Of a DNA stretch of 64,000 nt, positions 60,296 through 64,000 are shown piece after piece. The notes beneath the pieces were generated by a model. The model searched no databases. It was not told the DNA's origin and saw only the letters and a program-made list of their open reading frames with translations. Source of the stretch: Panacibacter microcysteis. Lineage in GTDB: Bacteria > Bacteroidota > Bacteroidia > Chitinophagales > Chitinophagaceae. Made by a program: the position numbers and the translations under genes. The stretch's first letter is position 1; every line of letters starts with the position of its first letter. The stretch covers positions 1,488,001 to 1,552,000 of the forward strand of contig NZ_JADWYR010000002.1 of assembly GCF_015831355.1 (NCBI RefSeq), in the 5' to 3' direction.

Positions 60296-60700
60296 TCATT
60301 TAAAAGCAAACGTAATCGTCTTATTATTCTCACCTGCAGCTACAGTATCAAGATACCAGGATACGCCTACATGCTCTATCTCGTATACAAAGCCCGCCAT
60401 TAACGGGGCAGAAGGTGCAGCAGTGATTTTTTTATTGATGATGATCTTATTCGCCTGCCCGGGAATATCTTTTACTTTCATTGTGGTAATGGCAGAATCC
60501 AGCAAGGTTTTGTTATCGTCTCTCACAAATACCGAGAAGGTGATGTTGTGTTCATCACCGGCAAAGTCCTCATCTGTGTACAACACAAACTGGAGGTTTC
60601 TTTCTGCTGTTGCCGGCGCACTTGTGCCTGTCTTGCTGCAAGACTGCATGAGCAGGAAAGTCAGTGACAAACAAACCAGGAATAAGCATTTCTGTTGCAT
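60296..60700 (-). CDS. Small lipoprotein, unknown function
   Basis: 134 residues. The signal peptide MQQKCLFLVCLSLTFLLMQSC ends in a lipobox with Cys21. The mature part is beta-rich with alternating charged/hydrophobic strands (LQFVLYTDEDFAGDEHNITFSVFV, KTITFAF at the end), suggesting one immunoglobulin-like domain. Not recognised. The overlapping plus-strand frame 60264-60731 is its mirror and has no protein-like features. Confidence 0.75.
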   Translation of the reverse strand: MQQKCLFLVCLSLTFLLMQSCSKTGTSAPATAERNLQFVLYTDEDFAGDEHNITFSVFVRDDNKTLLDSAITTMKVKDIPGQANKIIINKKITAAPSAPLMAGFVYEIEHVGVSWYLDTVAAGENNKTITFAFK

Positions 60701-61050
60701 GTTTTTACTGCAAAATTGCTGCAGGCAATGATCAAAACAAATGAGCTACGCTACGAATGGTGAGTTTTGGTGTATGAAATGAATAAAAGTTTGAATCAAC
60801 ATCAAAGGTGGCTGTACCTGGTTATCCAGGTAAAACTTCTCGTTTCAATCTGACACGGTGAGCGGGAAGTATAGATTGACAAACGCTGACCGAAACTTGC
60901 CGAATAAAGCACCAGCCGCACAAGTGAGTGACACAACAAAAGCTTCATAGTAGTAATAATGCTGGCTACATTATACAAAAAATACCTGTCAACCTGCCAG
61001 TAAACAAGATTGGCTTTAAAGTTGAATGGTAATAAGAAATACTTAATGAT
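60701..61050. other. Divergent gap before msrA
   Basis: 350 bases without a gene. It contains a B-type R1 copy (60918-60976) and otherwise nothing recognisable. Confidence 0.6.
60918..60976 (+). repeat. R1 interspersed repeat, copy 19 (B subtype)
   Basis: Forward copy: GCACAAGTGAGTGACACAAC, AAAAGCTTCATAG, ATGCTGGCTACATTATAC. Both ends recognisable. Confidence 0.77.
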
Positions 61051-61557
61051 ATGGCAATAGAAAAAGCAATACTGGCGGGTGGGTGCTTCTGGGGAATGGA
61101 AGAGTTGATAAGGGCCTTACCCGGCGTAAAATCTACCATTGTTGGTTATACAGGCGGTGATGTAAAAAATGCAACTTATCGCAACCATGGCACACACGCA
61201 GAAGCGATAGCCATTACTTTTGATACGGAACAGCTGAGTTATCGTAAGCTGCTTGAATTCTTTTTCCAGATACACAACCCCACTACTAAAAACAGGCAGG
61301 GTAATGATGTGGGCATGTCTTACAGGTCGGCTATTTTTTACGTGAACAATGCGCAAAAGGAAACAGCACTTGAGTTGATCAATGAGATGAATGCATCGGG
61401 AAAATGGCCGGGTGTTATTGTAACGGAAGTGGTAGCCGCCGGTGATTTCTGGGACGCTGAAGAAGAACACCAGGATTATTTGCAGAAACACCCTTATGGC
61501 TACACCTGCCACTACATAAGGCCTGAATGGCAGTTGGGTGAAAAAACAGGAGCGTAA
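61051..61557 (+). CDS. msrA: Peptide methionine sulfoxide reductase A
   Basis: Repairs S-methionine sulfoxide in proteins. 168 residues with the active-site GCFWG at 11-15 (Cys12), the substrate pocket [22 protein letters not shown] and [15 protein letters not shown], all invariant. No signal peptide, so cytosolic. No MsrB partner is adjacent. Resolving cysteines are not obvious at the C-terminus (only one Cys near TCHYI), which suggests a one- or two-Cys mechanism. Confidence 0.96.
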   Translation: MAIEKAILAGGCFWGMEELIRALPGVKSTIVGYTGGDVKNATYRNHGTHAEAIAITFDTEQLSYRKLLEFFFQIHNPTTKNRQGNDVGMSYRSAIFYVNNAQKETALELINEMNASGKWPGVIVTEVVAAGDFWDAEEEHQDYLQKHPYGYTCHYIRPEWQLGEKTGA

Positions 61558-61630
61558 TAGTTCTTAGGTTAACAACAGTACTTCGGTTGAATCCATACAA
61601 TAAACCCAACATTACCCGGTTAATACATGA

Positions 61631-61663
61631 AAAAGTTCCGTTTGTTAAACGGAACTTTTTTTT
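61631..61663 (+). terminator. Bidirectional terminator between msrA and the fasciclin gene
   Basis: Thirteen-base stem AAAAGTTCCGTTT / AAACGGAACTTTT with loop GTT and eight T residues after it on the plus strand and A/T on the minus side. Confidence 0.93.
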
Positions 61664-61682
61664 AAAAATCAACGTATCAGGC

Positions 61683-62198
61683 TTACTTCGGTAACACTAC
61701 AGCATCTATCACATGAATAACGCCATTACTTGCTTTGAGATCAGTTGCGGTAACATAAGCAGCACCACCGTTTTCATCTGTAAGTTTTACCTTACCATTG
61801 TCAATAGCAGCAGTAAGTGTTTGTCCGTTTACTGTTGTTAACACTGCTTTGCCATTGCCTTTCTTTATTGCATCCATTACTGCAGCAGCATCTAAATTAC
61901 CTGCCACTACATGATATGTAAGAATGGAAGTAAGTTTTGCTTTGTTCTCGGGCTTCAGCAATGTTTCTACAGTGCCTGCAGGCAGTTTTGCAAACGCATC
62001 ATTGGTTGGTGCAAATACTGTGAACGGCCCTTTACCTTTTAATGTTTCAACAAGGCCTGCAGCTTTTACTGCCGCCACTAATGTAGTATGCGCCTTAGAG
62101 CCCGCAGCTACATCTACAATGTCTTTCGATTGAGCAATTGCTGAAACTGTTGTGAACATAACAAACGCCAACAGCCCCGCTTTGAATAGGTGTTTCAT
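61683..62198 (-). CDS. Secreted fasciclin (FAS1) domain protein
   Basis: Single FAS1 adhesion-type domain, 171 residues; signal peptide [23 protein letters not shown], then [29 protein letters not shown] (H1 motif) and [18 protein letters not shown], ending [18 protein letters not shown] (H2 motif). Such small secreted FAS1 proteins are widespread; surface adhesion is a family-based guess. Isolated gene. Confidence 0.95.
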   Translation of the reverse strand: MKHLFKAGLLAFVMFTTVSAIAQSKDIVDVAAGSKAHTTLVAAVKAAGLVETLKGKGPFTVFAPTNDAFAKLPAGTVETLLKPENKAKLTSILTYHVVAGNLDAAAVMDAIKKGNGKAVLTTVNGQTLTAAIDNGKVKLTDENGGAAYVTATDLKASNGVIHVIDAVVLPK

Positions 62199-62464
62199 CT
62201 TTCGAGTTATTAATGATTATTTAAAAAATACAGGTTAATAAACCTTACGATTGACGATTTGGTTCAAAAAAGTGGAAAGAATTTTTGTTATATTTTTTTG
62301 CGTTGATCGTTGTCGATCATAACCACTACAGAAGCTTAAACAATAGCAGGATGTATGGTATTTGTAATGTGCAGGCTAAGCCAGCTACCTTACAGTTGTA
62401 AACAAAATAGCATGCATGCTGTAAGTAAGTGCAAAGCTGTGCGTCCACAATAAAAACCAGCTAC

Positions 62465-62905
62465 ATGAAACAGCTCATCATTTTATCAGCAGTTATTGCT
62501 TTCACTTTATCGGCAAACGCACAAAAATCTGCAGTGTATGTAAAAGAAGACATTGCTATTAACGGCTATGATCCCGTGGCGTATTTTACAGAAGGCAAAC
62601 CGGTTAAAGGCAGTAACAATTTTACCCATCACTGGAACAATGCCGGCTGGCGCTTCAGCAATAAAAACAACCTTGATTCTTTTACTGCAAACCCTGGTAA
62701 ATATGCGCCGCAATTTGGCGGCTATTGCGCTTATGGCATGGCAGATGGCCATAAAGCACCCACTGAGCCAGATGCCTTTACCATCGTTAACGGCAGGCTT
62801 TACTTAAACTATAACAAACAGGTGCAACAATTGTGGCTGAAAGACCAAAGCAGGCTGATACTGGCTGCCGAACAAAACTGGCCTGTGTTGAAAGACAAAG
62901 AATAA
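62465..62905 (+). CDS. Secreted YHS-domain protein
   Basis: 146 residues from ATG 62465, signal peptide MKQLIILSAVIAFTLSANAQ. The YHS domain runs from AINGYDPVAYFTEGKPVKGS through WNNAGWRFSNKNNLDSFTANPGKYAPQFGGYCAYGM; the FGGYCAYGMADG end is the most conserved part. YHS domains may bind metal; this secreted type has no established function. The upstream gap (62199-62464) shows no other gene. Confidence 0.92.
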   Translation: MKQLIILSAVIAFTLSANAQKSAVYVKEDIAINGYDPVAYFTEGKPVKGSNNFTHHWNNAGWRFSNKNNLDSFTANPGKYAPQFGGYCAYGMADGHKAPTEPDAFTIVNGRLYLNYNKQVQQLWLKDQSRLILAAEQNWPVLKDKE

Positions 62906-63014
62906 TGCTGAAAAGAAAATCATGACGGTTGACGGCATTGCGTATGTAAAAACAGCGACGGAAGCCGCATCGTTTTTTTACAAACCCGCCACAAAATACT
63001 GCGCCAGTGCAGAA

Positions 63015-63404
63015 CTACACATCTGGTTTACGCACAAACATGCTGCTGTAATACTTCCTCCATGCATAACCGAGGAACAGGTTTGTGGCCAGTAGTATAA
63101 CACCCATGTACCAGCCTGAAGGAACAAGCATAGTGTGAAACAAAAACACATTTACACTAACAGGAAATAAAACAACCGCAGCAAACGCTGCATACCTGTT
63201 AAAAAGGAGTGATATACCGCCTGCCACCTGCAACACTTTCATCATCGGGTAAAAATAACCGGCGGCCATTAGCCCGCTTTTAAACGCAGCAGTGTTGCCT
63301 GTATGATTGGGCTGGTACGGTATAAAATGAAAGAAGAAATCGAGACCAAAAACGAGGTACAAAAACCCAAGCGTAATACGCGAAATTGTTGTTGCAGTCT
63401 TCAT
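63015..63404 (-). CDS. DoxX-like membrane protein
   Basis: 129 residues from ATG 63404 with four helices, the pattern of DoxX-family membrane proteins: ISRITLGFLYLVFGLDFFFHFIP, GLMAAGYFYPMMKVLQVAGGISLLF and VILLATNLFLGYAW. The FGLDFF/PxxNPT-like start is family-like. Roles proposed for DoxX relatives in redox balance have not been shown for this subgroup. Divergent from the small exported protein gene, with an R1 copy between. Confidence 0.85.
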   Translation of the reverse strand: MKTATTISRITLGFLYLVFGLDFFFHFIPYQPNHTGNTAAFKSGLMAAGYFYPMMKVLQVAGGISLLFNRYAAFAAVVLFPVSVNVFLFHTMLVPSGWYMGVILLATNLFLGYAWRKYYSSMFVRKPDV

Positions 63405-63448
63405 AATTAAAGTTAGCATCTTGCAGCTAAACGCTTTTACATTTATTG

Positions 63449-63500
63449 GTTACCGGCAGTAGTCTTCGTGGCATCGCCTGTTGCGTCGCATTCCGTTCAA
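63449..63500 (-). repeat. R1 interspersed repeat, copy 20
   Basis: Reverse copy: GTTACCGGCAGTAGTC, GTGGCATCGCCTGTTGCGTC, GCATTCCGTTC. The CTCTTGTAC end is diverged. Confidence 0.82.
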
Positions 63501-63673
63501 CTGCAATGCATGTGGCAGCTGCAGTTCCAGGGCAGACCACCAACACTCTTGCAAACTTTTTTTTATGCTGCAATAAAAAGTGGTTACATCGGGGTCTTTG
63601 TGTGCTACTAATTTTCAAAGAGCGCAACCAGCTTTCCTTAATTAAACAAATCTGGCAGTAAAAAAACCACAAC

Positions 63674-63949
63674 ATGAGAAAGATTATTTTAGCAGCAGCA
63701 CTCATTCTAACGATCAGTACTTTACAGGCAAATGCTCACACACCCGTGTGTGAAACAGGCATCATTACCTTAAACAACAACGCACCAATTCCGCAGGCAT
63801 GTGTTGATTCTTACAACGCAATGTACCCCGGCGCTACCACCTTGAAATGGGCAAGAAAAGGCGAAGGCGTTTACCAGGTTACTTTTATCTACAACGGTCA
63901 GAAGATGACTGCAAGATATAGTGCATCTGGTGTTTATCTTGGTAAATAG
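63674..63949 (+). CDS. Small exported PepSY-like protein
   Basis: 91 residues with signal peptide MRKIILAAALILTISTLQANA. The mature part VDSYNAMYPGATTLKWARKGEGVYQVTF and IYNGQKMTARYSASGVYL follows the pattern of one PepSY-like/BLIP-like beta module (FNxxYPGAxxVxWxxxxGxYxxxF) common in Bacteroidota. Two Cys residues (CETG, ACVD) may form a disulfide. Last feature in the window; the 50 bases beyond hold nothing recognisable. Confidence 0.8.
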   Translation: MRKIILAAALILTISTLQANAHTPVCETGIITLNNNAPIPQACVDSYNAMYPGATTLKWARKGEGVYQVTFIYNGQKMTARYSASGVYLGK

Positions 63950-64000
63950 TATTATTACCTGACAGATACCATTAAATGCTTTAACGCATGCTACGCATGT

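Noticed and set aside
60264-60731. 155-residue plus-strand frame opposite the small lipoprotein
   Set aside because: It mirrors a gene with a convincing lipoprotein signal, and its own sequence has no signal, motif or sensible composition.

Overview
The window reads as a chromosome segment of a Bacteroidota bacterium, most likely of the Chitinophagaceae. Supporting signs are a SusC/SusD pair, a gingipain-like (C25) protein with a type IX secretion C-terminal domain, FG-GAP/UnbV proteins, an HU-like (CCDC81-type) membrane protein, the Bacteroidota form of CcmB/CcmC/CcmD, an A-rich rather than Shine-Dalgarno start context and a possible TTTG-N19-TAnnTTTG type promoter before groES. No rRNA, tRNA, CRISPR array, integrase or phage gene was seen.

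Layout. 1-4.35 kb: leftward sugar-nucleotide operon (aminotransferase, UDP-glucuronate decarboxylase, UDP-sugar dehydrogenase, rfbD cut by the window edge). 4.6-8.2 kb: a frameshifted GT-C type membrane glycosyltransferase, a truncated relative and an A/T-rich, gene-poor stretch. 8.2-17.8 kb: housekeeping genes (waaA, thymidine kinase, ccmB-ccmC-ccmD, glutamate dehydrogenase, Nudix, DEDDh exonuclease, polyprenyl-phosphate mannose synthase type GT2, EamA transporter). 18-22.9 kb: one very large PorU2-like protein. 23.4-29.3 kb: Crp/Fnr regulator, DinB-like protein, thioesterase, murQ plus amino-sugar kinase, groES-groEL. 29.3-42.7 kb: a leftward nutrient-acquisition cluster (LacI regulator, SusC, SusD, FG-GAP/UnbV lipoprotein, vanadium-haloperoxidase-like protein, second FG-GAP/UnbV protein) without any glycoside hydrolase. 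43-51.7 kb: L,D-transpeptidase, HPPD, purK-purE, YhhN, HU-like protein, FKBP, rmuC. 51.8-58.8 kb: an A/T-rich accessory island with a metallophosphoesterase-STAND NTPase fusion, two unknown proteins, a REP-associated (Y1/HUH) transposase and a dense palindromic repeat array. 59-64 kb: deaminase, MsrA, fasciclin, YHS, DoxX and small exported proteins.

Two repeat families shape the window. Family R1 is an interspersed element of about 50 bases with the core GTGCGACGCAAC. About twenty copies lie between genes in both orientations, one of them between groES and groEL. Family R2 is confined to 54.83-58.23 kb beside the transposase. About 22 units all carry the same end, CCAAATGGTCTAAGTATG, and stop at many different points; the longest hold a nested palindrome plus a copy of the last 15 codons of the transposase gene. 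R2, its transposase and the phosphoesterase-STAND gene are the best candidates for something undescribed.

Functions were inferred by reading translated sequences and motifs; no database search was possible. Start codons were moved downstream of the longest frame where a signal peptide, a family N-terminus or an R1 copy made that more credible.
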